64,000 nucleotides of DNA, from contig CAMUYA010000001.1 of the NCBI GenBank assembly GCA_947164865.1, forward strand, positions 62,001-126,000. Direction: 5' to 3'. The position numbers and the translations under genes were made by a program. This document shows positions 1 through 8,674 of the stretch, in pieces. The notes below the pieces were generated by a model. That model searched no databases, was not told the origin of the DNA, and saw only the letters and a program-made list of their open reading frames with translations. Numbering within the stretch: position 1 is the first letter of the stretch; each line of letters starts with the position of its first letter. This DNA is from an uncultured Lachnospiraceae bacterium (GTDB taxonomy: Bacteria; Bacillota; Clostridia; Lachnospirales; Lachnospiraceae).

Positions 1-468
1 TCTGTAGAGCACTTTTACTATCTCCACCGTCTGCTTCTGTGAGACGGACATGTCGTAGATCTTCTGCGCGGGATCCACTTCAAATCCGTATTTATCACAT
101 ATCTCCCTGATCTTCTTTGTGGCATTTTTGATATCCAGCTTTCCGTCAAGGCCAAGCACGATATTCTCGGCAGCGGTAAGCACATCAACCAGCTTGAAAT
201 GCTGATGGACCATACCTATCCCGAGATCGAATGCATCCCTGGGAGATGCGATGGTAACGGGATTTCCGTCCACAAAGATCTCTCCTTCATCGGGATAGTA
301 AATGCCTGAGAGCATATTCATAAGAGTGGTCTTTCCGCTTCCGTTTTCTCCCAGAAGTGAAAGGATCTCTCCCCTGAATATATCCATATTGACATGTGAG
401 TTTGCAGCCACAGGGCCGAAGTGTTTGGAAATGTTTTGAAGCTTTACGGCAGGAATACGATCACTCAT
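1..468 (-). CDS. Nucleoside-type ABC transporter ATP-binding protein (partial)
   Basis: ATPase that would energise uptake with the BMP-family binding protein encoded just upstream. The gene begins at ATG 468 (GAGG six bases before it) and runs off the left edge, so only the first 156 codons are seen. Walker A is GENGSGKTT at residues 40-48, and the Q-loop region reads GMVHQHFKLV near residue 90, a signature of the YufO/NupO-like nucleoside importers, whose ATPases carry two fused nucleotide-binding domains. Only the first domain is visible, so the double-domain length cannot be confirmed. It follows the binding-protein gene by 162 bp that hold a strong hairpin. Purine nucleoside as substrate is inferred from family and neighbour. 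Confidence 0.9.
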   Translation of the reverse strand, partial: MSDRIPAVKLQNISKHFGPVAANSHVNMDIFRGEILSLLGENGSGKTTLMNMLSGIYYPDEGEIFVDGNPVTIASPRDAFDLGIGMVHQHFKLVDVLTAAENIVLGLDGKLDIKNATKKIREICDKYGFEVDPAQKIYDMSVSQKQTVEIVKVLYR

Positions 469-574
469 TGAAAACCTCGCTTCGTGACTAAAGTTAATTA
501 AAGAATACTTTTCTTAAAACGACTTTACAGATATCGCGCGGTTGCGTAATATCTGTAAAATAATCTTAAATGTA

Positions 575-611
575 ACAGGCAGGTCCGGCTGTAAAAGCCG
601 AGCCTGTCTGT
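575..611 (-). terminator. Intercistronic hairpin between binding-protein and ATPase genes
   Basis: Fifteen-base arms (575-589 and 597-611) pair with a few G-U wobbles around a seven-base loop. On the minus strand the stem is followed by a T-rich but interrupted tract. It lies between a binding-protein gene and the rest of its ABC operon, so it probably acts as a partial terminator or an mRNA stabiliser giving more binding protein than ATPase. Confidence 0.6.
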
Positions 612-630
612 GTATTATATGAAGTACTGA

Positions 631-1947
631 TTAGAATGCTGTATCAAGAAGGGTGATTCCGTCGATCTGGATATCGAAGAAAGGAGCACTTCTGAATCCT
701 TCGCCTGACTCGTCAAAGTAGGTATCGCCATAGTCGCCCTGAACGATAACCTCATGGTCACCTTCGTAAGCAGCATCGGTGTCAACGTCAGCCATGTAAG
801 ACTCAACTGCTTTGCCGTCTACAGTGAATGTAGCGGTATCGAATACATGGATCTCGCCTCTCATGAGCTTAGCTGCCGCTTCATCGATAGCATCCTGAGT
901 TCCCTCTGCTGCTGCTCCGCCGAGATCGGTAAGTGCTACAGATCCGTCGTTGAGGGTTCCGCACCAGTCGGTGTCGATAGCCTCGCCGTTAGCGATCGCA
1001 TTGAGGCAGTACTCGAAGTAAGGCTCCCAGTTGATCCTGGAAGAAACAATGAAGGTGTTGGGGCAAGCTGCTCCGGTGCTTCCGTTGTAAGATACATCAG
1101 GAACTCCTGCGGTCTCGCAAGCGGTAGGTGCACCCATTGAATCGGCATGCTGAGAGATAAGTACGCAGCCGTCATCGATAAGAGTCTGTGCAGCGGTCTT
1201 CTCGGCAGTCTCGTCATACCATGAACCGGTGAAGGTTACTTCCATGGTAACGGTAGGGCATACGCTCTTTGCTCCAAGATAGAATGAAGTATATCCGGAG
1301 ATAACCTCTGCATAGGTAAATGCTCCGACATAACCCATCTTGGCCTGATCAGCGGTGATGGTGCCTGCCTCGATCATCTCGTTGAGCTTCATGCCTGCAG
1401 CGATACCTGCAAGGTAACGGCCGTCGTAAATGCATGCGAAAGCATTGTGGAAGTTAGCAAGGTTCTCGGTGTGAGCCTTGGTACCTGTAGCGTGTGAGAA
1501 CTGGATCTCGGGGAACTCCTTGGCTGCCTCGATCATGAAATCCTCGTGGCCGAAGCTGTCTGCGAATACGAAATCGCATCCGGAGTCAACAAGGTCAACT
1601 GCTGCATCGTAGCACTCCTGACCTTCGGGAATGTTTGTCTTGATGATGCACTCAACGCCAAGTCTGTCACATGCTTCCTTGGCAGCGTTGATGAAGTTGA
1701 GGTCGTAGGTAGAGTTCTCGTCGTGAAGGCAGATGAATCCGGCCTTAAGTCCAAGGTCTCCTGCGGGCTCTGTGGTTGCTTCCGTGTTGTCGGCAGCATC
1801 TGTAACTTCGGTGGTATCCTCGGTTACGGTTGTTTCAGTCTTTTCGGTAGTAGTACCGGTGCTTCCGTTATCACCCGAACAAGCTGCAAGTGATAATGCC
1901 ATGACTCCTGCAAGAGCCAGTGAAGCAAGCTTTGAAAACTTTTTCAT
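631..1947 (-). CDS. BMP-family substrate-binding lipoprotein (nucleoside ABC importer)
   Basis: Extracytoplasmic receptor that delivers nucleosides, or a related ligand, to the ABC importer whose ATPase follows. Start ATG 1947 is chosen over an upstream in-frame codon because GAGGAG lies seven bases before it and the protein then begins with a proper signal peptide (MKKFSKLASL). The lipobox LSLAAC gives lipid-bearing Cys23. A Thr/Glu-rich linker of about 45 residues precedes a Bmp domain with the typical opening GLKAGFICLHDENSTYDLNF. 438 residues is longer than most BMP proteins because of the linker and a C-terminal extension. It has its own promoter at 2000-2028 downstream of a small RNA gene. 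The ligand cannot be fixed from sequence alone. Confidence 0.93.
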   Translation of the reverse strand: MKKFSKLASLALAGVMALSLAACSGDNGSTGTTTEKTETTVTEDTTEVTDAADNTEATTEPAGDLGLKAGFICLHDENSTYDLNFINAAKEACDRLGVECIIKTNIPEGQECYDAAVDLVDSGCDFVFADSFGHEDFMIEAAKEFPEIQFSHATGTKAHTENLANFHNAFACIYDGRYLAGIAAGMKLNEMIEAGTITADQAKMGYVGAFTYAEVISGYTSFYLGAKSVCPTVTMEVTFTGSWYDETAEKTAAQTLIDDGCVLISQHADSMGAPTACETAGVPDVSYNGSTGAACPNTFIVSSRINWEPYFEYCLNAIANGEAIDTDWCGTLNDGSVALTDLGGAAAEGTQDAIDEAAAKLMRGEIHVFDTATFTVDGKAVESYMADVDTDAAYEGDHEVIVQGDYGDTYFDESGEGFRSAPFFDIQIDGITLLDTAF

Positions 1948-1999
1948 AATATTTCTCCTCAAAATCACCCATAGTAGGGCACTTTTTGTTACATCAAAT

Positions 2000-2028
2000 A
2001 GAATAGCAAAATGACCTCCGATTTACAA
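2000..2028 (-). promoter_or_regulatory. Promoter of the BMP lipoprotein gene
   Basis: TTGTAA (2023-2028), a 17-bp spacer, then an extended -10 TGC-TATTCT (2000-2005). Start of transcription would be near 1993, giving a leader of about 45 nt, too short for a riboswitch. Confidence 0.5.
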
Positions 2029-2083
2029 TGTCAAATTTATACTTATTTAATGTAAACTTAGAAGATTTTTTGTTCATAAAAGC

Positions 2084-2174
2084 AAAAAGCCGTCACTGAT
2101 TACAGCAGTGACGGCAGTGCTACTAAGTAGCATTTGCTCTAAACTCTGAGGTCAGCCGCTCTCGCGGCTTTCCT
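2084..2174 (-). ncRNA. Stand-alone small RNA, copy A
   Basis: A ~90-nt RNA between glyA and the BMP gene. It has its own promoter (2180-2208) and ends in an intrinsic terminator (stem 2089-2098 with 2106-2115, then five T on the minus strand). Visible parts in order: a hairpin AGCCGC-GAGA-GCGGCT with a GNRA loop, the word GACCTCA, a hairpin TGCTAC-TTA-GTAGCA, and the terminator GCCGTCACTG...CAGTGACGGC. The 5' AAAGCC could also pair with GGCTTT of the terminator. A second copy lies at 44577-44671 with the same promoter and order of elements. It is not a leader of the BMP gene, which has a separate promoter. Function unknown; the resemblance is to antisense RNAs of holin-like toxin cassettes. 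Confidence 0.75.
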
Positions 2175-2179
2175 TTATC

Positions 2180-2208
2180 ATAATAACAGATTTGGCTTCA
2201 ATAATCAA
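2180..2208 (-). promoter_or_regulatory. Promoter of small RNA A
   Basis: TTGATT (2203-2208), 17-bp spacer, TATTAT (2180-2185). The two hexamers and the spacing are identical to those before copy B although the spacer sequence differs, which argues for selection. Confidence 0.7.
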
Positions 2209-2215
2209 CACTAAA

Positions 2216-3457
2216 TCAATAATTCAGCGGGTACTTCTTTGTGATCTCTGCGATGATCGCTCTCGCATCGGAAACCTTGTCTGCTCCGCCCTTGATGATG
2301 AGGGAAATAGCCTCGGCAACCTTATCGAAGTCATCCTCCTTGAGGCCTCTTGAAGTAGCTGCGGGAGTTCCGAGACGGATTCCGCTGGTAACGAAGGGAG
2401 ACTTGGGATCGTTGGGAATGGTGTTCTTATTCGCGGTGATATGAGCCTCATCAAGAAGCTTCTCGATCTCTTTTCCGGTAAGTTCAAAAGGAGTGAGATC
2501 AACAAGCATCAAATGGTTGTCTGTGCCATCTGATACGATCTTGATACCGCGGCTTTGAAGTCCCTTGCAGAGTGCCTGCGCATTCTTTACGATCTGTGAC
2601 TGATATTCCTTAAATGAAGGCTCAAGAGCTTCCTTGAAACATACAGCCTTTGCTGCGATCACATGCATAAGAGGGCCGCCCTGGATTCCGGGGAATACTG
2701 CCTTGTTAAGCTTATGCTCCTCGGCAAACTCCGCACTCGAGAGAATGAGTCCGCCTCTGGGGCCGCGAAGTGTCTTGTGAGTGGTGGTAGTGGTAACATG
2801 TGCATAAGGGATCGGTGAGGGATGAAGCCCTGCAGCTACAAGACCTGCGATATGAGCCATATCAACCATCAGGAATGCACCCACACTGTCTGCGATCTCT
2901 CTGAAGCGCTTAAAGTCGATGGTTCTGGCATAAGCCGAAGCACCTGCAATTATCATCTTGGGCTTGCACTCTTTTGCGATCTCTTCTACTTTATCATAAT
3001 CGATGAAGCCTTCGTCGTTAACTCCGTAGGGAACAATCTTGAAATATGCGCCTGAAATGTTGGCCGGTGAACCGTGGGTAAGGTGTCCACCGTGATCGAG
3101 GTTCATACCCATCACGGTATCGCCGGGCTGAAGCAGTGCAAACTGAACGGCAAGGTTAGCCTGCGCTCCCGAGTGGGGCTGTACATTGGCATATGTGCAT
3201 CCGTAGAGCTTCATTGCACGGTCTCTTGCAAGATCCTCAACCACATCCACACATCCGCAGCCGCCGTAATAGCGCTTTCCGGGGTATCCTTCAGCGTATT
3301 TGTTGGTGAGGGGGCTGCCCATGGCCGCCATTACGGCCTTGCTTACCCAGTTTTCAGAGGCGATGAGTTCGATGTGATCCTGCTGTCTCTCACATTCAGC
3401 CACTATCGCTTCAGCAACTTCGGGGTCTACGTTCTTAACTTCATCAAGTGAATACAT
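2216..3457 (-). CDS. glyA: Serine hydroxymethyltransferase
   Basis: PLP enzyme that interconverts serine plus tetrahydrofolate with glycine plus 5,10-methylene-tetrahydrofolate, the main source of one-carbon units, in the cytoplasm. 413 residues, the usual bacterial length. Visible family motifs are LIASENW near residues 31-37, the glycine/histidine region [11 protein letters not shown] at 121-131, and the PLP lysine K228 in [18 protein letters not shown] 3457 is preceded by AAGGAGG. A good promoter lies at 3490-3518. It is a single-gene unit: downstream comes small RNA A with its own promoter. I see no ZTP, glycine or THF riboswitch in the ~35-nt leader. Confidence 0.98.
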   Translation of the reverse strand: MYSLDEVKNVDPEVAEAIVAECERQQDHIELIASENWVSKAVMAAMGSPLTNKYAEGYPGKRYYGGCGCVDVVEDLARDRAMKLYGCTYANVQPHSGAQANLAVQFALLQPGDTVMGMNLDHGGHLTHGSPANISGAYFKIVPYGVNDEGFIDYDKVEEIAKECKPKMIIAGASAYARTIDFKRFREIADSVGAFLMVDMAHIAGLVAAGLHPSPIPYAHVTTTTTHKTLRGPRGGLILSSAEFAEEHKLNKAVFPGIQGGPLMHVIAAKAVCFKEALEPSFKEYQSQIVKNAQALCKGLQSRGIKIVSDGTDNHLMLVDLTPFELTGKEIEKLLDEAHITANKNTIPNDPKSPFVTSGIRLGTPAATSRGLKEDDFDKVAEAISLIIKGGADKVSDARAIIAEITKKYPLNY

Positions 3458-3489
3458 AAAAGCCTCCTTAAATAAATGAAAGTGTTTTC

Positions 3490-3518
3490 ATTATAGAATA
3501 TCCGCGGTTTTGTTTCAA
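3490..3518 (-). promoter_or_regulatory. glyA promoter
   Basis: TTGAAA (3513-3518), 17-bp spacer, TATAAT (3490-3495), leading directly to the AAGGAGG site of glyA. Confidence 0.75.
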
Positions 3519-3616
3519 TACCTTTTATGAGGTAAAGTGCTAAAGTTTTTTATTTTCGACAATGTTCAGGAATATATTGAGTAATAAATGTTAAGAAAAC
3601 CTAAGAATTTGGGGTT

Positions 3617-3645
3617 TTGACATCGGACATATACAGTTATATAAT
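3617..3645 (+). promoter_or_regulatory. Promoter of the lipoprotein gene at 3744
   Basis: Consensus TTGACA (3617-3622), 17-bp spacer, TATAAT (3640-3645). The ~90-nt leader contains a 13-bp palindrome TGACAGGCTGTCA near 3671, a possible operator. Confidence 0.8.
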
Positions 3646-3743
3646 TTTTATATTATTGTAGGCATATATGCTGACAGGCTGTCACAGCCCGCAATATGCA
3701 GGCCTTACTTGAACAGCCTCTAAAACAAAAAAGGAGAAAAATT

Positions 3744-4847
3744 ATGAGAAGAAAGATCAGTATCGCTCTGACCGCTCTGCTCAGCGCCGGTCTTCTTGCC
3801 GGATGCTCAGGCGGATCAACCCCCACATCAGAACCAATAAATCAGCCTTCAGAGAATGATGATACGCAGGTTGTAACCGAGGATGTCGCTGAGGTCGAAG
3901 AGACCACAGAGACCGAAGCAGATCCCGATGAAACCACCCCCATGGTTGGAATGTCAAGATTCTTTGACTACACCGGATGGAGCACCGACGGATCCGCAGA
4001 CTGGATCGCGCTTTACGAAGATTTCATCGCCGGCCCCGGAACCGTTGCCGTAGGAGGTGATACCCCTTTTCTTGAACCCGGAGACTACACTCTCTCCGAC
4101 ATGGTTGAAGGAATACAGGCAAGTCTTGAAGGTGAGTTTATTCCTTCCGAGCTTCTTGAGATAGATTACGCTCTTATCGATTGCGGTAAGGATGGATTCC
4201 CCGAGCTCGCCCTCAAACTGCCTTTCTCGGATCCCGAAGGAGTACGTGAAACACCTACCGAGTATGTGATCATCAGACCTTTCAACGGTGAGCTTTCCGT
4301 AGTGACGATCGAGGAGTCGTTCTATCGTTCTGAGACAGTCATCAACGAGTACGGATATATTGTAAACAGTGGTTCCAACGGAGCATCATCTCACGAATCC
4401 ACCAACTATGTCATCACTTCCGACGGCGAGTTTTATATGCTTTATACCACATACAACTATTTTGGACTTGAAGCACCCGTTTTCTGTCGTGAAGCTCTTT
4501 CAACATCACTTCAGGAAATACTTGCTCCCACAGAAGCCGAATCCGTCGGAGACTATACTCTGACAGCAGTTATCTTCGATTACGAAAGTGATTATGACCC
4601 CGAAACGGAGTATGAGGAATATTCGGATGAAAGATGCAAGAATGCCTACTATGCTTTCAGGGACGGAGAAGGAAATGATGCAGAGGTTGATGAGGCTTAT
4701 GCACAGCTCTGTGCAGATAACGGTATCAGCATTCTTCCTATCTCCGAGATAGGTGATATGATCGGCGATTATATCTCGCAATACGGGGTAACCGAGGAGA
4801 TCATCGATGGCGAAGAGCCCGACTGGAGTCCCCTTACTGCAAGTTAA
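3744..4847 (+). CDS. Hypothetical lipoprotein
   Basis: Secreted, lipid-anchored protein of 367 residues with no assigned function. ATG 3744 is preferred to an in-frame ATG 48 bp upstream because GGAGA lies seven bases before it and the protein then opens with a signal peptide (MRRKISIALTALL) and lipobox LLAGC. An acidic Thr/Glu linker follows, then a globular part with the segment DYALIDCGKDGFPELAL, a pattern often seen in Lachnospiraceae lipoproteins of unknown role (a calcium-loop-like D-x-D/G-x-P-E-L motif). It is a single plus-strand gene with its own consensus promoter; its stop overlaps by four bases the end of the convergent LytTR regulator, so there is no room for a terminator between them. 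Confidence 0.8.
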   Translation: MRRKISIALTALLSAGLLAGCSGGSTPTSEPINQPSENDDTQVVTEDVAEVEETTETEADPDETTPMVGMSRFFDYTGWSTDGSADWIALYEDFIAGPGTVAVGGDTPFLEPGDYTLSDMVEGIQASLEGEFIPSELLEIDYALIDCGKDGFPELALKLPFSDPEGVRETPTEYVIIRPFNGELSVVTIEESFYRSETVINEYGYIVNSGSNGASSHESTNYVITSDGEFYMLYTTYNYFGLEAPVFCREALSTSLQEILAPTEAESVGDYTLTAVIFDYESDYDPETEYEEYSDERCKNAYYAFRDGEGNDAEVDEAYAQLCADNGISILPISEIGDMIGDYISQYGVTEEIIDGEEPDWSPLTAS

Positions 4848-5557
4848 GATCTGTGATTAAATTTATAGGCTGTAATACGCTGTTTGATGGCGGCGGCTTT
4901 CTTCGTGTTAAGCGGAAGGAGGTCGCCGTTATCCATTGTGCAGATAGTTGCTGTAGTCTGCGTTACATGGCGCATATTTACCATAATACCGCGGTTGATA
5001 TAAAGGAAATCATCCGAATCCTCGAGCGGCTTGCACAGCGCTGTGAAAGGGCCTCTGCATTTAACCGGGTCGGGGCAATGTATCAGACAATAATTTGAAT
5101 CGGAGTTGATATAAATGATCTCCGAATAGTTCAGCGTGAGTGTATTCTTTCCGACGCTCACCTCAAACTTGGGCTCACTCTCCGCCACGGAAACGCTCTT
5201 GATATCACTCATAACCTTGTAGAGTTTCTCGGGCAGAAGCGGCTTTAGAAGATAGCCGAAGGCGTGTACCGAAAAGGCATCCGGCATATAATCCGCCGAT
5301 GAAGTAAGAAATACAAGGACAATATTCTTGTTGGTCCTTCTCATCTCCTCCGCAGTGTCTATTCCGTTCTTCTTATCCATGAAAATATCCATGAAGACGA
5401 TATCGAACTCTGTCTCTTTCATTCCGTCAAGGAATTCGTCACCGCCGTCAAATTCAAACATGGTAAGCGGAAGGTTCTGCTCTCCGAACCATTTGTGAAG
5501 AAAATGTTTTAAGCTTATTCGTAATGTGGGGTCATCATCTACTATTGCAATGTTCAT
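4844..5557 (-). CDS. LytTR-family response regulator
   Basis: Cytoplasmic two-component response regulator of 237 residues. The N-terminal receiver domain has the acidic pair D8/D9, phospho-acceptor D57 in FDIVFMDIF, and a conserved lysine in YLLKP near residue 105. From about residue 135 a LytTR DNA-binding domain follows (IIYINSDSNYCLIH, then FLYINRGIMVNMRHV). No histidine kinase gene adjoins it, so it is an orphan here. The ribosome site GAGGTG before ATG 5557 is supplied by a palindromic repeat (5560-5632). The 3' end overlaps the convergent lipoprotein gene. Confidence 0.9.
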   Translation of the reverse strand: MNIAIVDDDPTLRISLKHFLHKWFGEQNLPLTMFEFDGGDEFLDGMKETEFDIVFMDIFMDKKNGIDTAEEMRRTNKNIVLVFLTSSADYMPDAFSVHAFGYLLKPLLPEKLYKVMSDIKSVSVAESEPKFEVSVGKNTLTLNYSEIIYINSDSNYCLIHCPDPVKCRGPFTALCKPLEDSDDFLYINRGIMVNMRHVTQTTATICTMDNGDLLPLNTKKAAAIKQRITAYKFNHRS

Positions 5558-5559
5558 TT

Positions 5560-5632
5560 AACACCTCATCCGTCAGCATCCGGGCGATCAAAGATCGTGG
5601 GTGGCAGACATCTTCCCCTTGAGGGGAAGAAA
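5560..5632 (-). repeat. Shine-Dalgarno-donating palindromic repeat, copy 1
   Basis: Read on the minus strand: a perfect hairpin CTTCCCC-TCAA-GGGGAAG (5614-5631), a second imperfect stem, then GGATGAGGTGTT, whose GAGGTG is the ribosome site of the LytTR gene. Related copies lie at 23028-23107 and 28972-29026, in the same position relative to a start codon. Confidence 0.65.
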
Positions 5633-5635
5633 AGC

Positions 5636-6529
5636 CTAATGTTTGGATCCTAATATATCTCTCAGATAATCATCAAATTTCTGTCTGGTTTCGGGATCGG
5701 TATTCTCGCGGTCCCTTAGTATCTTTTCACAGAGATTCTCGTTTCTCCCTGCATTTACCGATTCCATTATTCCGGCTGTTTCAAGCTTATTATGCTGCTC
5801 GACGAATCCTGCGGAAATAATACCCGTGGGTATCGCCACACACCCAACTCCCAATATGGCTATCACTATGGCAAATGCCTTCCCGAGTATCGTCACCGGA
5901 TATATATCTCCGTACCCCACGGTCAGGATCGTCGAAACGCTCCACCACAGGCCAGAAAACACGTTTTTAAAAGCTTCCGGCTGGGCGGGATTCTCAACGC
6001 TGTACATGCAGAGCGATGAAGCCAGCATCAGTATCAGTATGATAAAAAGCGATGAAAAGATCTGCTTTCTTTTTACCCTCAGGACCGTGGTGATAACGTT
6101 GAATGAATCGTATGTGTTGTTGATCCTGAACAGATGAAATATCCTCACCACTCTCAGCATTCTGAATGCCGAAAAGCCCGACAGGAAAAATGCGGGGATG
6201 ATGGACAAAAGATCAACTATTCCGTCAAAGGAAATAAGGAATTTAAGTATTGCTTTACCTTTACTCACATCGGGATGAAGAAATTCCGCAGTCCATATTC
6301 TTAACGAATACTCTATGATGAACAATATGATAGTAACTATCTCTATCACATGAAAAATGCTTATCAGCACCTCGGGAAGCGAGAATGTTTCGAGCACCAG
6401 TGCTATGATGTTCAGCACGATTATGATCACAAGAAAATAATCAAATGCTCTGCTTGGGAAATCGCCCCTCTGTCCAATCTGTATAATGTCAAATATTCTC
6501 TTTTTTACTTTTTTGTATCTGCTCATCAT
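5636..6529 (-). CDS. Voltage-gated-type potassium channel
   Basis: Integral membrane potassium channel subunit of 297 residues. About six membrane segments are visible between residues 28 and 235, with an S4-like helix carrying arginines at three-residue spacing (RMLRVVRIFHLFRI) and the selectivity filter TVGYGD before the last helix, so it belongs to the six-helix (Ion_trans) class rather than the two-helix class. A ~60-residue polar C-terminal tail lacks a recognisable RCK or cyclic-nucleotide domain. Start is ATG 6529 or the next codon 6526; the ribosome site is weak. It lies 28 bp after xpt and may share its transcript. Confidence 0.9.
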   Translation of the reverse strand: MMSRYKKVKKRIFDIIQIGQRGDFPSRAFDYFLVIIIVLNIIALVLETFSLPEVLISIFHVIEIVTIILFIIEYSLRIWTAEFLHPDVSKGKAILKFLISFDGIVDLLSIIPAFFLSGFSAFRMLRVVRIFHLFRINNTYDSFNVITTVLRVKRKQIFSSLFIILILMLASSLCMYSVENPAQPEAFKNVFSGLWWSVSTILTVGYGDIYPVTILGKAFAIVIAILGVGCVAIPTGIISAGFVEQHNKLETAGIMESVNAGRNENLCEKILRDRENTDPETRQKFDDYLRDILGSKH

Positions 6530-6557
6530 ATCCGGCTTTCCGCAGGGATCAAATGCT

Positions 6558-7142
6558 CTACACTTCCTGACTGAATTTTATCTCGCCGGTGGCTGCGTCC
6601 ATGGATTCCACTATCGCCAGCGAATGCAGATCGTATCCCTTATCCCGGATGATCCGGCCTCCGTCCTGAAAGCCTTTCTCGATCGCTATACCGATCCCTT
6701 CAACACTGGCGCCCGCGTCCTCCACAAGCTCCGTAAGTCCGTTGAGGGCACATCCGTTTGCAAGAAAATCGTCGATTATGAGCACCTTATCTTCCGGAAG
6801 AAGATACTTCTTTGAAACGATCACCTGATACTCACGCTTATGTGTAAAGGAGGTGATGGATGTGGAATAAACATCTCCGTCGATATTGATGCTCTGAGCC
6901 TTTTTGGCAAAGACCACCGGGACATCAAAATACTGGGCCGCCACACAGGCAATCCCGATACCGGAAGCCTCGATGGTAAGGATCTTGGTGATCTCCTTAT
7001 CAGCGAAAAGCCTTTTAAATTCCTTTCCCATCTCATTAAAAAGCTTAATGTCCATCTGGTGATTCAAAAAGCTGTCCACCTTAAGTACATTTCCCTCTTT
7101 TACTATTCCTTTTTCGCGGATGGTATCTTCCAATAGTTTCAC
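6558..7142 (-). CDS. xpt: Xanthine phosphoribosyltransferase
   Basis: Cytoplasmic purine-salvage enzyme making XMP from xanthine and PRPP. Length 194 residues equals Bacillus subtilis Xpt. The segment [13 protein letters not shown] near residues 19-31 and the PRPP loop [11 protein letters not shown] at 120-130 are family-typical. The start is GTG 7142, with GAGG ten bases upstream. It follows the glycoside-hydrolase-like gene by 46 bp and is followed by the K+ channel gene. No purine riboswitch is present: the upstream gap is too short and pyrimidine-rich. Confidence 0.95.
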   Translation of the reverse strand: MKLLEDTIREKGIVKEGNVLKVDSFLNHQMDIKLFNEMGKEFKRLFADKEITKILTIEASGIGIACVAAQYFDVPVVFAKKAQSINIDGDVYSTSITSFTHKREYQVIVSKKYLLPEDKVLIIDDFLANGCALNGLTELVEDAGASVEGIGIAIEKGFQDGGRIIRDKGYDLHSLAIVESMDAATGEIKFSQEV

Positions 7143-7188
7143 GGCTGTATTCCTCTTTTATTCTCTATTCTGATTCTCTCTTTTCCTT

Positions 7189-8649
7189 TTACTTCCTCTT
7201 CCTGCCTGCCACCGGGAGGTATTCGATCCTCACCCTCGGCAATGCGATAAGCTTATAATAATAATTGATCATCCAGTCATCTCCCTGGGATGGATCGTTC
7301 TTTCCGTCCGCCGGGGGAGCAAATATCTTAAGATCAAAAGAAGACTTTCCGGACACGGGATTTTCAAAAAATGCGGGCATGAGGTCGATGCATTTTGTAC
7401 TGGGAGCCTTGTAAAACCATCGTCCCGCAAACTCCATCATAAGGTTGGCATTTTCCAATTCATCCTCAAAATAAAGTTCCGCATATATCGGCTTTCTCTC
7501 GAAGCTGATAGGGATGCTTATACCCTCGGCATCCTCAGCTCCGCCCCAGCGAAGCGTGACGGGAAGCTTAACCTGCTTTCCCTTCTTTATCACAGGGCTG
7601 AAATACTCGTCTGAGATCACCTCCTTGAAGGTGTCCATAATGGGCTGCTTTATTCCCACGTTTTTATTGTTGGGATCGTTTATTTCAAGCCCCAGTCTTC
7701 CTTCATCACGGAACTGATAGAAGGTAAAACCGCTGAGCCATTTATCTTTATCTTCCTTGATGTAATCGCAGAATTCCTTAAACATCTTTGCCTGATCATA
7801 AGGCCCGGTAACATCGCCGTCCGCATTAAGCTCGGAAAGTACCATAGGTCTTACTTCACCGGCTATCTTATTATACCTCTTGCAGCTTCTCTTGGTGAGC
7901 TCGTAAATGCCCTTTACCGAATATCTTGCAAAACTGTTTCCGCCCTTTAAAGCCACATCATAGGGCCAGCCCCAATGGAGAGCCAGATATCTGTCTACAG
8001 AGAATACATCAGCTGCTTTAATGGCGGGAATGAACTCATCTTCCTTCTCCATCTTTTTGTCTTCGAGGTTCTTATATCCGTCCAGGCAGAGTATCAACTT
8101 GATGTGCGGTGCCTCTTTGTGGAAGATCTCGCAGACATGCGCAAAAAACTCCGCCACTTTTTCGTATGAAGCACGTTTGTTGAATGAAAACCAGCTGCCC
8201 GTTGCTTCATGATTTACGCGGAGCATAAGCCTTCCGTAGGGATAAAGGTCCTTTGCGATGGCTTTGATATGCTTATCACTTACATTAGGGTCGATGGTGA
8301 TGGTAAGGATAACATCCTGCCCGTGACTCCTTACATCCTTCATCCAGTTGAAGGGTTCCTCGTCGGTGCGCCCGATAAGCCCGCCCTTGTACGTCTCGTA
8401 ATCGTCGTAGGGATATTCCCATGCACCGTGAATTTCCATCCCTTTGAAAGCATCTCTCGCTCTTTTCGGAAATGTTTTATCCAGGGGATAATAGCTGGTC
8501 ATCAGATTGATACCGCGCATGGGACGGCCCAGAGTGCTCAGAATATAATCCTGACAGACATAATCTCCTCGCTCGCTGCCGTCGGAAAGATCTATCGCAC
8601 ACTTCGCAGGTCCCATTTTCAGTAAGTATATTTTAGCTTCGTTTTTCAT
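7189..8649 (-). CDS. Glycoside-hydrolase-like TIM-barrel protein (GH26/GH5-like)
   Basis: A 486-residue protein without signal peptide, so probably cytoplasmic. The first ~330 residues look like a (beta/alpha)8 barrel of the retaining glycosidase clan A: RVNHEATGSWFSF carries a candidate acid/base E148 preceded by His, as in GH26 mannanases, and VLSELNADG carries a candidate nucleophile E273. A beta-rich C-terminal part with many aromatic residues follows. Substrate unknown; beta-mannan or another beta-glycan is a guess from the motif shape. ATG 8649 has GAGG eight bases upstream. An operator-like inverted repeat covers the transcription start (8675-8717). xpt and a K+ channel gene follow on the same strand. 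Confidence 0.6.
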   Translation of the reverse strand: MKNEAKIYLLKMGPAKCAIDLSDGSERGDYVCQDYILSTLGRPMRGINLMTSYYPLDKTFPKRARDAFKGMEIHGAWEYPYDDYETYKGGLIGRTDEEPFNWMKDVRSHGQDVILTITIDPNVSDKHIKAIAKDLYPYGRLMLRVNHEATGSWFSFNKRASYEKVAEFFAHVCEIFHKEAPHIKLILCLDGYKNLEDKKMEKEDEFIPAIKAADVFSVDRYLALHWGWPYDVALKGGNSFARYSVKGIYELTKRSCKRYNKIAGEVRPMVLSELNADGDVTGPYDQAKMFKEFCDYIKEDKDKWLSGFTFYQFRDEGRLGLEINDPNNKNVGIKQPIMDTFKEVISDEYFSPVIKKGKQVKLPVTLRWGGAEDAEGISIPISFERKPIYAELYFEDELENANLMMEFAGRWFYKAPSTKCIDLMPAFFENPVSGKSSFDLKIFAPPADGKNDPSQGDDWMINYYYKLIALPRVRIEYLPVAGRKRK

Positions 8650-8674
8650 CGGGAAATCCTCTGTCAGAAAATTA

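Noticed and set aside
2084..2208. Riboswitch for the BMP transporter or glyA (purine, ZTP, glycine, THF)
   Set aside because: None of the consensus cores is visible, the element has its own terminator, and the BMP gene has a separate promoter. The second copy has no downstream gene.
7143..7188. Purine riboswitch before xpt
   Set aside because: Only 46 bp of pyrimidine-rich sequence separate xpt from the upstream gene.
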